From Candidatus Binatia bacterium (GTDB lineage: Bacteria; Desulfobacterota; Binatia; UBA12015), in contig JAQWRY010000086.1 in the NCBI GenBank assembly GCA_029243485.1, forward strand, positions 1 to 64,000: a stretch of 64,000 nucleotides of DNA, read 5' to 3'. The notes under the pieces are model-generated. The model saw nothing but the letters and a program-made list of their open reading frames with translations. It was not told the origin of the DNA and did no database searches. Position numbers and translations under genes: made by a program. Shown here one piece after another: positions 42,819 through 51,782 of this stretch; position 1 is the first letter of the stretch; each line of letters starts with the position of its first letter.

Positions 42819-43601
42819 ATGACGGAATTCGGAGTCTTCGGAGATGTGCGCGTGGAACTCGGGGAGAACTACGTGGCCACGGTCGAGCTACGGCGAGGCC
42901 CCAACAACTTCTTCGACATCACCCTGATCACCTCGATTGGGGATGCCTTCGAGGCGCTCGACGGCGAGCCCGGATGCCGTGCGATCGTTCTGTGCTCTGA
43001 TGGAAAGCACTTCTGTGCCGGGGCGAATTTCGGAAATGACGACCAGGGATTGGAAGACCCCTCCGGTCGGCACCTCTACGACGAAGCCGTCCGGCTCTTT
43101 TCCACAAAGACCCCCGCCGTCGCTGCGGTCCAAGGTGCCGCCATAGGTGGTGGCCTGGGCCTCGCTCTAATGCCCGACTTTCGCGTCGCCTCGCCCGAAT
43201 CGAGGTTCAGCGCCAACTTCGCCCGACTGGGATTTCACCAGGGCTTCGGGCTCTCCGTCACCCTTCCCGATCTCGTCGGGCAGCAGCGCGCGATGGAGCT
43301 CCTCTATGTAGGTCGCCGTGTCCCGGGCAAGGAGGCCTTCGCGATGGGCCTCTGCGACCGGCTCGTGCCCGCCGACCAGATCCGCTCCGAAGCGACCGCG
43401 CTCGCGGCGGAGATCGCGACGTCCGGCCCTCTTGCGATCGAATCGATTCGACAGACACTCCGAGGAAGCCTCGCGCAGCGCATTCGCGTCGTCACCGATC
43501 GCGAGAAGGCCGAGCAGAATCGCCTTCAGTCGACCGAGGACTTCCGGGAGGGCATCCGAGCGATGGCCGACCGCCGGAAGCCCGACTTCAAGGGACGCTG
43601 A
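42819..43601 (+). CDS. Enoyl-CoA hydratase/isomerase (crotonase) family protein
   Basis: A 260-residue crotonase-fold protein from ATG 42819, which has CAAGGGA just upstream (earlier starts at 42786 and 42804 lack a site). It has the CoA/oxyanion motif GKHFCAGANFGN and QGAAIGGGLGLALMPDFRVA. The two catalytic glutamates of enoyl-CoA hydratase are not conserved: the position of the first (usually PE-x-x-LG) reads FARLG, and the second falls in QQRAMELL. The fold is clear but hydratase activity is doubtful. Isomerase, hydrolase or another crotonase activity is possible. Confidence 0.85.
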   Translation: MTEFGVFGDVRVELGENYVATVELRRGPNNFFDITLITSIGDAFEALDGEPGCRAIVLCSDGKHFCAGANFGNDDQGLEDPSGRHLYDEAVRLFSTKTPAVAAVQGAAIGGGLGLALMPDFRVASPESRFSANFARLGFHQGFGLSVTLPDLVGQQRAMELLYVGRRVPGKEAFAMGLCDRLVPADQIRSEATALAAEIATSGPLAIESIRQTLRGSLAQRIRVVTDREKAEQNRLQSTEDFREGIRAMADRRKPDFKGR

Positions 43602-43628
43602 TCGCCGTCGCTTGACTCGTCTTGCGCG

Positions 43629-44270
43629 GTGGCGTTCGTTCGCGGTGTGGTCACCCCGCAACCGCGCATCGGCTGGGCCGAAACGGCCCGTCTGATCGAA
43701 CTCGATCTCGAGATCTACGACGTCTGGTTTCCGGGCGTCGGGAGTGACCGCCCGACGTGGTTACGCTCCGGCTTGGCCGTGTTCCGCACGGAGATGTTCG
43801 GCGCGAACCTTCTCTTTCGGCTGCAGACGTTCCTGCACGGCGCCGGTCATCCCGGGCTCGCGACGACCCTGACGCGCCTCAGCCGAATCTTCTTCGCCGT
43901 GACCATCGGACGCGACGTCCGCATCGGCGGAGGGCTCTACATCGCGCACGGGAACATCGTCGTGGAAGGCACCACCACCATCGGCAGCCGGGCGAGCATT
44001 GCCCCGTTCGTGACGGTCGGACTCGCGACGTCCGCGGGGGCCGCGTTCGACGTTCGGGGCCCGGACATGGGCGACGAGGTCATGCTGGGGACCGGCGCGA
44101 AGGTGCTGGGCGGCGTGACGATAGGGGACGGGGCGCGCATCGGAGCTAACGCGGTTGTCCTCTCGGACGTCCCCGCCGACTACACTGCCGTAGGGATCCC
44201 TGCGCGCGCCCTCGCCCCCAAGAGAAAACGGTCCGACCTCCGCGTCTTCACCGGCGGCGATCGCTCCTGA
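43629..44270 (+). CDS. Serine acetyltransferase-like hexapeptide-repeat transferase
   Basis: A 213-residue protein with an N-terminal helical part (ARLIELDLEIYDVWFPG, then LLFRLQTFLHGAGHPGLA). A left-handed beta-helix with hexapeptide repeats follows (IGRDVRIGGGLYIAHGNIVV, GTGAKVLGGVTIGDGARIG) and ends ADYTAVGIPARAL, as in CysE-type acyltransferases. The active-site His of IAHGN is present. The N-terminal domain is shorter than in CysE, so the acceptor may be a sugar or another hydroxyl. Start GTG, 27 nt after the crotonase gene. Confidence 0.8.
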   Translation: MAFVRGVVTPQPRIGWAETARLIELDLEIYDVWFPGVGSDRPTWLRSGLAVFRTEMFGANLLFRLQTFLHGAGHPGLATTLTRLSRIFFAVTIGRDVRIGGGLYIAHGNIVVEGTTTIGSRASIAPFVTVGLATSAGAAFDVRGPDMGDEVMLGTGAKVLGGVTIGDGARIGANAVVLSDVPADYTAVGIPARALAPKRKRSDLRVFTGGDRS

Positions 44271-44297
44271 CGCGCCCAACCGACGGGCGACACCGCG

Positions 44298-44921
44298 CTA
44301 GACGCCGGTGTACCCGAGGATCACGACGTAATGAGCCGCACTGCCGGCCATCACGAACAGGTGCCAGATCCCGTGTCCGTGGGGGATCTTCGTGTCGAAG
44401 ATGAAAAAGAAGACCCCGACCGTGTAGAAGATGCCGCCCGCGAGGAGCCAGGCGAATCCGCCCGCCGGAAACGCAGCGAGAAGTGCCTCGATGCCGAACA
44501 TGCACGTCCAACCCATGGCGAGGCAGATCACGACCTGCAGCCCAGTTCCGCCACCATCCGGCCGCAGGGCCGAGTGTGTGATCCCAATCGCCGCGAGCGT
44601 CCACACGGCGGCGAAGAGCTGCCCGCCGAGCTCGCCCCCGAGGAGAACGAGCGTCAGCGGCGTGTAGGTTCCGGCTATCAAGAGATAGACCGCCATGTGG
44701 TCGAAGCGTCGGAACAGCGCTTTACGCCGCCCCACGAACGAGTGGTAAAGGGTCGACATCACGTATAGCAGGAGAAGCGTGACGCCGTAGACCGTGAAGG
44801 CCGCGATCTCCCACGCGTCTCCCCGGCCGGCGGAGACCACGATCAACGGGACGAGCCCTACTAGAGCAAAGGCTGCACCCACCAGATGGGTGATGCTGTT
44901 CATCTTCTCTCCGTGACTCAT
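44298..44921 (-). CDS. Hemolysin III/PAQR-family membrane protein
   Basis: A 207-residue seven-helix protein from ATG 44919-44921. It has the PAQR signatures NSITHLVGAAFALVG, STLYHSF with its zinc-ligand His, FDHMAVYLLIAGTYTPL and the C-terminal HGIWHLFVMAGSAAHY. Bacterial members (YqfA/HlyIII) are inner-membrane proteins with a zinc site. Lipid or sterol-related hydrolase activity has been proposed for the family. Monocistronic. Confidence 0.9.
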   Translation of the reverse strand: MSHGEKMNSITHLVGAAFALVGLVPLIVVSAGRGDAWEIAAFTVYGVTLLLLYVMSTLYHSFVGRRKALFRRFDHMAVYLLIAGTYTPLTLVLLGGELGGQLFAAVWTLAAIGITHSALRPDGGGTGLQVVICLAMGWTCMFGIEALLAAFPAGGFAWLLAGGIFYTVGVFFFIFDTKIPHGHGIWHLFVMAGSAAHYVVILGYTGV

Positions 44922-44965
44922 CGCTAAGCCCACTGTACCCTTTCATGCTCGCGGAAGCACCCGCC

Positions 44966-45490
44966 TCAATCGGCCTTCGCCTTGAAGAGGCCGTTCTCGT
45001 TGTTGATGTTCGTGGAGTACTCGGCACCCCAGCAGAAGCCGAGATCGTTGATGATCTGAACGGTGGTCGTGGCGTCCTGCGAGAACGGGACGGCTGGCGT
45101 CGTGAGCCCGGCGCACGTCCCCGTCCGGCGGGATCACCGACTGCACCAGGAGCGTGGTCGGCGCTCCACCGGTGGACTCGTCCCACGCGCAGAACGTGAA
45201 GGTCGTAGAACCGGTGAGAGGGTCGCCGAAATCGGCCGGGTCGGTGTCGGTCTGCAGCGGGTTCGCCAGGTCGAGGCAGTTGTCACAGGCGTCGCCCACG
45301 AAGTCGCCGTCGAAGGCCAGCGCATCGATCACACCGCCTGTGACGAGACCGTTCGCGGCCGCCGGGACGAAGACGGCGGACGGTCCGCCTGCGCGCCCGG
45401 AACGAGGATCGCGAGCCCTGCGAAAAGGACGAAGGCGAAGGTGTAGGTCCTAACGAGAGTCCGGATCGAGGGGGGCCGTCGTCGATAAAT
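44966..45490 (-). pseudogene. Frameshifted secreted protein with a thrombospondin type 3-like Ca-binding segment
   Basis: AGGAG stands 6 nt before ATT (45488-45490), which opens a basic N-terminus and signal peptide (TYTFAFVLFAGLAILVPGAQA). The frame then shifts to VFVPAAANGLVTGGVIDALA and DGDFVGDACDNCLDLANPLQ, a calcium-binding TSP3-like stretch. After SVIPPDGDV a second shift leads to CAGLTTPAVPFSQDATTTVQ and finally NINNENGLFKAKAD (stop 44966-44968). Two indels and a non-standard start indicate decay. Similar TSP3 motifs occur in the large protein ending at 63340. Confidence 0.65.
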
Positions 45491-45656
45491 GGAACTCTCC
45501 TGGTCGGCCTAACGCCACAAACGTTATTCCGCCGAGGCCGCGTGCGCGACAATCCATTTTGCTGCGGTGCACCGTCGCTGGCTGGCCCCCAGCCAGGCCG
45601 GGCATGGTAGTATCGCCGAAGGCGCCCGCCCAAGCGGGTTTCCGCCCAATCGCCGA

Positions 45657-48600
45657 ATGTCGCCCCTTGCGAAAACCAGGTTCCTCAGCCTCGCCCTGGC
45701 GGCCCTTCTCCTCGGGCCCGCCGCCTCGGGAAGCGCCGCGGACGCTCCGCCATCCGACGAGGCCGTCTCCCAGGCGATCCGGGACGGCATCGCCTACCTA
45801 CAGCGCGAGATCGTCGAGGAACCGTATGGACTCGCATTCGCCTACTTCGTCCACCGCCGATTCGGTCTCGACGAGTTCGCGTACGCGCCCACGAGATACC
45901 AGGAACTGCTGAAGGCCACTCCCACCGAGGAGGAGAAGTCGGACGGGGGCCGTCGCAAGAAGCGGCGCTATCGCAAAGGCGAGCTGCGCCTCTTTCAACG
46001 TCTCCTCACACCCGACAGCCAATTTACCCGCGAAGATCTCGAGGTCGCCCGGGCCGACTTCGACCAGATGACGGCACGGGCGCTCTACTGCGACCGCCAC
46101 CCGCTGCCCGCCGACTTTGCCGAGACCATGGACGCCATGGCTGCAAAAGGCCGGTACCGCCTCACGCACGTCGGGCTCGCGTTGATGTGGCTCGCCGACA
46201 ACGGGTGTGAATGGCCCGTAGGTGAGAAGCGCGTGAGCGAGTGGGCCGACGCGTGGGCGCAGCAACTGCGCGACCAGCCGAAGGACGATCTCTCGTACGA
46301 AGCAGCCGGCATCCTCGCCTATCTCGGCTACGCAGACCGAATTCCGCAGGACTACATCGCCACCGTCGTCGACGCGCAGGAGGCCGATGGAGGCTGGCGT
46401 CGGGATCTCGGGCGGACGAACAGCCATTGGCACCCGACGGTCCTCGCCGTCTGGTTCCTGCTCGAAACGCAGCAATCGAGGAAGAACGACACGTTTGTTC
46501 CCCAGGGCACCGCCGAGGATCATGCACGATCCCAGAAAGAGCGACGCATCGAGAACGAGTCGATGTGGAAGTCGATGGTCGCAAGTGAAGAGCGATTGCT
46601 CGCCCTCACGCCCGACCTCACTCGACTTGCAAGAGCGATCCGAAACCTGCACCTCCCGTCCGAGCGCGTGCGAAACCTGTTCGCGGAAAAGGTCGACGTT
46701 CGAGACATCGGCGCTCCCGGAACGACATTGCCGTGGCCGGGCAGCCCGGGCGCGCAGCGACTCGAGTTCACGCTCGGCTCAGATCGCACGACCGACCGAG
46801 CCGCGCTGGACCTCTGGAGGCCGCTGCTGGAATCGGTCGAGTCGTTCGACCGCGTCGATCTCCGAATGGTCCGCGGCGCCCACGAGAAGGACGGAGAGGA
46901 GTACGAAGCCACGGTCGCTCTCGACGCGACCGCCCGCCTGTCGTCCAACGAGCGCGCCTGGGTTCGCGGGAAGCTGACCCTTCGATGGCGACTGACCTCG
47001 GACGCCGAGTCGGCGCCGTGGCGAATTGTCTCCTGGCGCACGGATGCGCTCGAACTCGTAGAGGCCCCGGCGGCCCTCTTCCAGGAGGTTCTCCCCGAGG
47101 CCCTGCGCGACGACGGCCAGATCGAGGCGGCGCGGCGTTCCGGCCACGACGAGCTCGTGCGCAGTTGGCTCGCCAACCCATCGCAGAAGCCGCATCCGCA
47201 CTTCTTCGCCCCCGCGATGGACCGGCATCCGGGCGTCGCCGTCGTCGACCTCGACGCCGACGGCTTCGACGACATCTATCTGCTCCCCCATTGGGGCAAG
47301 AACCTCTTCTATCGAAATCGCGGCGACGGAACGTTCGAGGAGATCGGCGCCGACCTGGGGCTCGACGTGGACGGGGATGCTTCTTCCGCCGTCTTTGCCG
47401 ACTTCGACAACGACGGCGACCCCGATGTGTTCATCGGGCGAACCCTCTCGCCGAGCCTCTACCTCGAGAACCAGGACGGTAAGTTCGCGGACGCCTCCGG
47501 AGACGTCGACGGCGAACTCCCCCGACTCGTGTCCTCGGTCACCGCGGTCGACGTCGATCAGGACGGTCTTCTCGACGTCTACGCTTCCACGTACGCAGTC
47601 CGGATGCTCACACGAGAGGGCCGTGCCCGCGGCCCCCGGTTGAAGGGCTTCCTACCCGAGGAAGATGGGTTGGAACTCGCGGAACGTCTCCGCACGAAGC
47701 TCGAAGTCTACGATCTCGCCGGGCCACCCAACGTCCTCCTTCGAAACGCGGGCGACGGCAAGCTCGTCGTCGATCGCAGCTCCGACCTGCGGGTGTTCAC
47801 CAATACCTACCAGTCGACCTGGGCCGACTACGACGGCGACGGCGACTCCGACGTGTACCTCGCGAACGACTTCGGACCGAACCACCTCCTACGCAACGAC
47901 GGCGCGGGAGACTTCGCCGACGTCACCCAGGAGACCGGCACGGCCGACGTCGGATTCGGCATGGGCGCCACCTGGGGCGACTACGACGGGGACGGATTCG
48001 AAGACCTCTACGTTTCGAACATGTACAGCAAGGCCGGACGACGCATCACCGAACGGATGGGTGCACTCGACCCGAGATTCCCGAAGATGGCCCGCGGGAA
48101 CACGCTCTTCCGACGCGAGGACAACAGATTCACCGACATCACCGCCGGACACAGCGACAAGGGCGGGAAGGCCGGCTGGTCGTGGGGCGGCCAGTTCGCG
48201 GATGTCGACAACGATGGCCACCTCGACCTGCACGTCTTGTCCGGCTACTACAGCGCGCCGCCGGAGTACGCGCTCCCCGTCGACACTTGAAGCACCTATT
48301 GGCGCGCGGTCGTGCGCCAGGACAAAGGACTCGAGTTCCGACCGGAGTTCCGACCACGCGGGAGCGGCGGGATCGGCGGGAGTGGGTTCTCCGAAGGTGC
48401 GTCGCTCAGCGGGCACGAACGAAACCATCTCTTCGTGAACGACGGGCGAGGCAATCTCGTGGACGCGTCGGGCGTTTCCGGGCTCGATGCACCCGCGGAC
48501 GGCCGGGCGCTCGCCTGGACCGACCTCGACCGAGACGGCTGGCTCGACTTCGTGGTCGTCAACGCGAACGCGCCGACCCTACAACTGTTCCGAAACCAGA

Positions 48601-49415
48601 TGGGCGACTCGCGGCCGGAGAACGGAGTCGTCGCAATCCGGCTGGTCGGCGGAAACACCTCGGCGAAGCCGAGTGAGAAGTGGAGCAACCGAGACGGAAT
48701 CGGCGCCAGCCTCGAGCTGCACGTGGGCGATCGCCGGCTCGTCCGTGAGCAGCGAGCGGGCGAAGGATTCGCCGCACAGAACGGATCCACGATCGTCGTG
48801 GGGATCGGCGCCGCCGAGAAGGCGGACGGAATCTTCGTCCGCTGGCCCTCCGGCCAGACCCAGGCGACCGAGGCCGTCCCGCGCGGGAGTCTCGTAACGT
48901 TCTACGAAAACCCCACGAGAGCCGGCTCCGACAGCCCGGCGAAGATCGAACCGTACGCCGTTCCCAGCGACCGGGAAGGGACCCTCCGGACCGCGTACCA
49001 ACCGAGCCGCACACCGATCGGAATCGCCGGGACGGCAGACCGAAGCGGCCGGATTCGAATCTACACGACCACCGCGACCTGGTGTGAGGTGTGTCGCTCC
49101 GAGCTCGCGGACATCGCACTCCTTCGCTCGACGTTCCCGCCCGAAGAACTGGGCCTGTACGCCGTCCCCGTCGACGAGAACGACACCCGTGAGAAACTCG
49201 AGGCCTACCTCGAAGCGAACGCGCCGGCGTACGAAATGCTCCTCGAAGTGACGCCGCCCGAAGTCGCCGACGTGAAGACTCGTATCATCGCGGCGTTGCG
49301 ACAGGACGCGCTTCCCGCTTCGATCGTCACGAACGAACGGGACGAGGTGATCGACGTGTCATGGGGCGTTCCCACCGTCTCCGATGTCCGCAGCTGGCTT
49401 CGCAACGCTCGCTGA
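45657..49415 (+). CDS. CRTAC1-type FG-GAP/ASPIC-UnbV selenoprotein with thioredoxin-like C-terminus
   Basis: One 1252-residue frame if the TGA at 48288-48290 is read as Sec878. Parts in order: Sec signal peptide (LSLALAALLLGPAASGSAA); alpha-toroid repeats (residues about 40-300, VVDAQEADGGWRRD as in prenyltransferase/terpene cyclase repeats); FG-GAP propeller (about 520-870, with DLDADGFDDIYLL and DYDGDGDSDVYLA calcium motifs); SGYYSAPPEYALPVDT-Sec-STYWRAVVRQ; more FG-GAP; ASPIC/UnbV (about 988-1085); and a thioredoxin-like domain with Cys1143-x-x-Cys1146 (TWCEVCRSEL). Downstream sequence continues in the same frame for 374 codons without damage, and a SECIS-like hairpin follows the TGA. The region after the TGA has no ribosome-binding site. 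Sec may form a redox pair with the thioredoxin domain. The alternatives are a recent nonsense mutation or two separate proteins. Confidence 0.75.
48300..48319 (+). promoter_or_regulatory. SECIS-like hairpin for Sec878, GGUC apical loop
   Basis: TGGCGCGC (48300-48307) pairs with GTGCGCCA (48312-48319) in eight steps (one G-U) around the loop GGTC (48308-48311). Seventeen nucleotides separate the UGA from the loop. The distance and the GGUC loop match the SelB-binding part of the E. coli fdhF SECIS. Confidence 0.7.
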
Positions 49416-50282
49416 TCCGAGATCGTTCTCCGCGAGCTTCTCGATCAAGTCCGGCGTGAGCTCCATGTCGGTCGCGAAGTCTCCCGCGGGGTGGTCCAGG
49501 AACCAGACGTGGAGCATCTCGGGGCTCCGCGGGGCCGCGAACCCCTTCCAGCATTCTCCGTTCTCGCTCGGCTCCCCGATCGGGAGTCCGTTCTCCCAAC
49601 AGGACGGGCGCGGCCACTGGTGGTAGTGCCAGAGCGTGAGCGGTCCCCCGATCTGCTCGCCGTGGCCCTCCTGGGTATCCGCGAGATACATGATCCCCGC
49701 CAACTTCTTTCCCTTCGGCGTGTCGTAGAACATCAGGAACTCCGGACGCTCTGGATTGAGTTCCTCGTCGTCGGCGAGGAACTCGTCGTTCGCGTAGTGC
49801 AGCCGGTCGAGTTCCTGCCTGCGGCTGAAGCCGTCGGCGAGCGCCTTCTGGTAGTCGAACCAACCCTTCGCCTTCGCCGCCTCGAGCGAGCGCTTGGCGA
49901 ATGCCTGCGCGGCCGCCTTCTGTTCCGTGGTCGGCTTCGCGTCGGGAAAGCGTGTGACCTCATAGATCCCCGGAGCGAGCCCACTGGAGCCCTTCGCCTT
50001 GTGGCCGGCATGCGGGTCCGCCGCCTTCGTATCCTTGGAGCTCTTGGCGTCCTTCTTCGCGCCCTTGTCTTTCGACCCCTTCGCCCCGCCGTGACCATCG
50101 TGGTCATGCATCGGAACGTAGCGGACCGACGTACCGTCCGAGTCGGGCGACACCTGCCACGGGGTCGGCTCCGCCGCGACCGGGTCGGGATCCTTCGCCA
50201 GCGCAGGCCCGATAGACAAGAGGATCCCAGCGCCCACTGCCAAGGAAACGATCGAGAGGTGCGGGTGTCGAAGAGCTTTCAT
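49359..50282 (-). CDS. Secreted protein with an LWHYH motif, paralogue A
   Basis: A 307-residue protein with a Sec signal peptide (LSIVSLAVGAGILLSIGPALA). A His/Lys-rich linker follows (MHDHDGHGGAKGSKDKG, then ADPHAGHKAKG), then a domain from about residue 125. Conserved marks are KGWFDYQKALADGF, LNPERPEFLMFYD, the His-rich LTLWHYHQWPRPSCWENG and SPEMLHVWFLDHPAGDF. The same marks recur in the divergent gene at 50382. Conserved His, Asp and Cys pairs suggest a metal- or heme-related extracytoplasmic domain, but I know no named family. Its 3' end overlaps the convergent selenoprotein gene by 57 nt. Confidence 0.75.
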   Translation of the reverse strand: MKALRHPHLSIVSLAVGAGILLSIGPALAKDPDPVAAEPTPWQVSPDSDGTSVRYVPMHDHDGHGGAKGSKDKGAKKDAKSSKDTKAADPHAGHKAKGSSGLAPGIYEVTRFPDAKPTTEQKAAAQAFAKRSLEAAKAKGWFDYQKALADGFSRRQELDRLHYANDEFLADDEELNPERPEFLMFYDTPKGKKLAGIMYLADTQEGHGEQIGGPLTLWHYHQWPRPSCWENGLPIGEPSENGECWKGFAAPRSPEMLHVWFLDHPAGDFATDMELTPDLIEKLAENDLGSASVAKPAADIGDGGNAP

Positions 50283-50381
50283 GGGGTCGCACTCTGCCAC
50301 CGCCCCCCGATCGAATCCAGATGAGAACCGGGCAGGTTTCGATCCTCGACCGGCTTCGGCGCAGATGATAGCAACCGCGCC

Positions 50382-51326
50382 TTGACCACCTTTCAGAGAC
50401 GATTCCCGCGCGCGCTGGCCGCTGCAGTAGTTCTCGGGTTCGGCGCGATTGCGTGTGAGCCTGCAGCACCGCCGAAGGTGGACTTCGAGAAGATCACCGC
50501 GCAGCCCCAATTCTACGCGCAGTCGATCACCCTGGCGGAAGACCCTGCGGCCGGCGTCTGCGTCACGCAGGAACGCCCGGGCGTTCCCCTGGCGAAGGCC
50601 GGTGCGACTCCCAAACTCCACGTGATTGCAGGCGAGGCCAGCGCCATCGACGCGCAGTACGCGTCAGCCCGGTTCCTGAACTACCACCCGGGCTCGGGGA
50701 AAGATGAGAAGTACCGCCAAGAGTGGTCGCCGGAAGCGGCCGCGCTACCGACCGATCCCGGAACGTACGAGATCTCGATCGCGCCCTGTGCAGCAGCGAG
50801 CGGAAGCGAGATGAACGGCGCACAACGCCTGTGGCAGGAAAGCCTGGACGCCGCGGTTCGCAACGGCTGGTTCGACTACGACAAGGCCAAGGCCGACGGC
50901 TTCCACCTCGGCCACCCCCAAGAGGAAGTACACTACGTTCACACCGACTTCGTGGGAGACGACGACGTACTGAACCCCGACAAGCCCGAGTTCCTGATGT
51001 ACTACGACTACGAGGGCACGCCGCTCCTCGCCGGCTACATGTACATGATGCCGAACGTCGAGGACCGCGGCCCGCAGGTCGGGGGCCCGCACACGCTCTG
51101 GCATTATCACGTCATGCCGGAGTTCTGTTACCGCGACGGCCTCGTGGTCGGGGCTCCGAACGACGACGGCACGTGCACCAAGGGGGATCTCACGACACGA
51201 ACCCCCGAGATGCTGCACGTGTGGTTCTTCGAACGCGACGACGGGCCGTTCGCCTCATCGATGTCGCCGGCGACGGCCTCGGGCACCAAGGGCGATCAGT
51301 TCAAATCCGTAGAACACCATCACTGA
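50382..51326 (+). CDS. Lipoprotein with an LWHYH motif, paralogue B
   Basis: A 314-residue protein starting at TTG, with a lipoprotein signal (ALAAAVVLGFGAIAC). The N-terminal half is unique (VDFEKITAQPQFYAQSITLA). The C-terminal half repeats the paralogue A domain: NGWFDYDKAKADGF, LNPDKPEFLMYYD, HTLWHYHVMPEFCYRDG, TPEMLHVWFFERDDGPFA. It is divergent from paralogue A across a 99-bp gap that must hold both promoters. Unrecognised family. Both proteins sit between the CRTAC1 selenoprotein and the HTTM operon, hinting at a shared envelope process. Confidence 0.75.
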   Translation: MTTFQRRFPRALAAAVVLGFGAIACEPAAPPKVDFEKITAQPQFYAQSITLAEDPAAGVCVTQERPGVPLAKAGATPKLHVIAGEASAIDAQYASARFLNYHPGSGKDEKYRQEWSPEAAALPTDPGTYEISIAPCAAASGSEMNGAQRLWQESLDAAVRNGWFDYDKAKADGFHLGHPQEEVHYVHTDFVGDDDVLNPDKPEFLMYYDYEGTPLLAGYMYMMPNVEDRGPQVGGPHTLWHYHVMPEFCYRDGLVVGAPNDDGTCTKGDLTTRTPEMLHVWFFERDDGPFASSMSPATASGTKGDQFKSVEHHH

Positions 51327-51778
51327 GACTCGCAGGCCGCCCCGCCCGCCGGCTTCGCCGCGCACTCGAATCGGATCGCGGTGGCCGACCTCATTCCCTG
51401 CGCGTCGAGCCCGTACTTCTCGAGCGTGAATCGCACGCGGTCCGCCGGCACCGCGGATAGGAGGGCCGCCGCCTCGCCCTCGAGCGGCGCCAGGTCTCCG
51501 TAAGCCTGCCGACTACGCATCGTCGCGCCGACCGCCGCACGCGCGGCCGCCGGATCCGCCGCAGCCCGGAGCTGCAGCCGGCGAAGCGGCCCACCCGCGG
51601 AACCGACTTCGACGTTTGCCACCCGAACAGCCGGTCTCTCGATCGCGTACATCGCGAGCCCGAAGAACCGCCACGGATCGACGTCGTAACCGGCCACGAG
51701 CGCTCGATGGACGAACGGCCACAGCGTGATCAGCACGAGCACGACGAAGACGAGACTCTCTTTGCGTTGAAATCGCAT
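51320..51778 (-). CDS. Single-pass membrane protein, last gene of the HTTM operon
   Basis: A 152-residue protein with one N-terminal helix (SLVFVVLVLITLWPFVHRALV). A periplasmic part follows (DPWRFFGLAMYAIERPAVRV, VPADRVRFTLEKYGLD) that resembles the small partner encoded at 54252 (membrane anchor, F-x-x-F/M motif, then a short beta-rich domain). It starts 4 nt after the stop of the second HTTM gene and overlaps paralogue B's end by 7 nt. Unknown function, probably an accessory of the HTTM proteins. Confidence 0.75.
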   Translation of the reverse strand: MRFQRKESLVFVVLVLITLWPFVHRALVAGYDVDPWRFFGLAMYAIERPAVRVANVEVGSAGGPLRRLQLRAAADPAAARAAVGATMRSRQAYGDLAPLEGEAAALLSAVPADRVRFTLEKYGLDAQGMRSATAIRFECAAKPAGGAACESQ

Positions 51779-51782
51779 CGGT

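Noticed and set aside
48291..49415. Separate gene beginning at GTG 48312
   Set aside because: There is no ribosome-binding site or signal peptide, and the start would fall within an FG-GAP/ASPIC protein that needs the upstream part. Same-frame readthrough explains it better.
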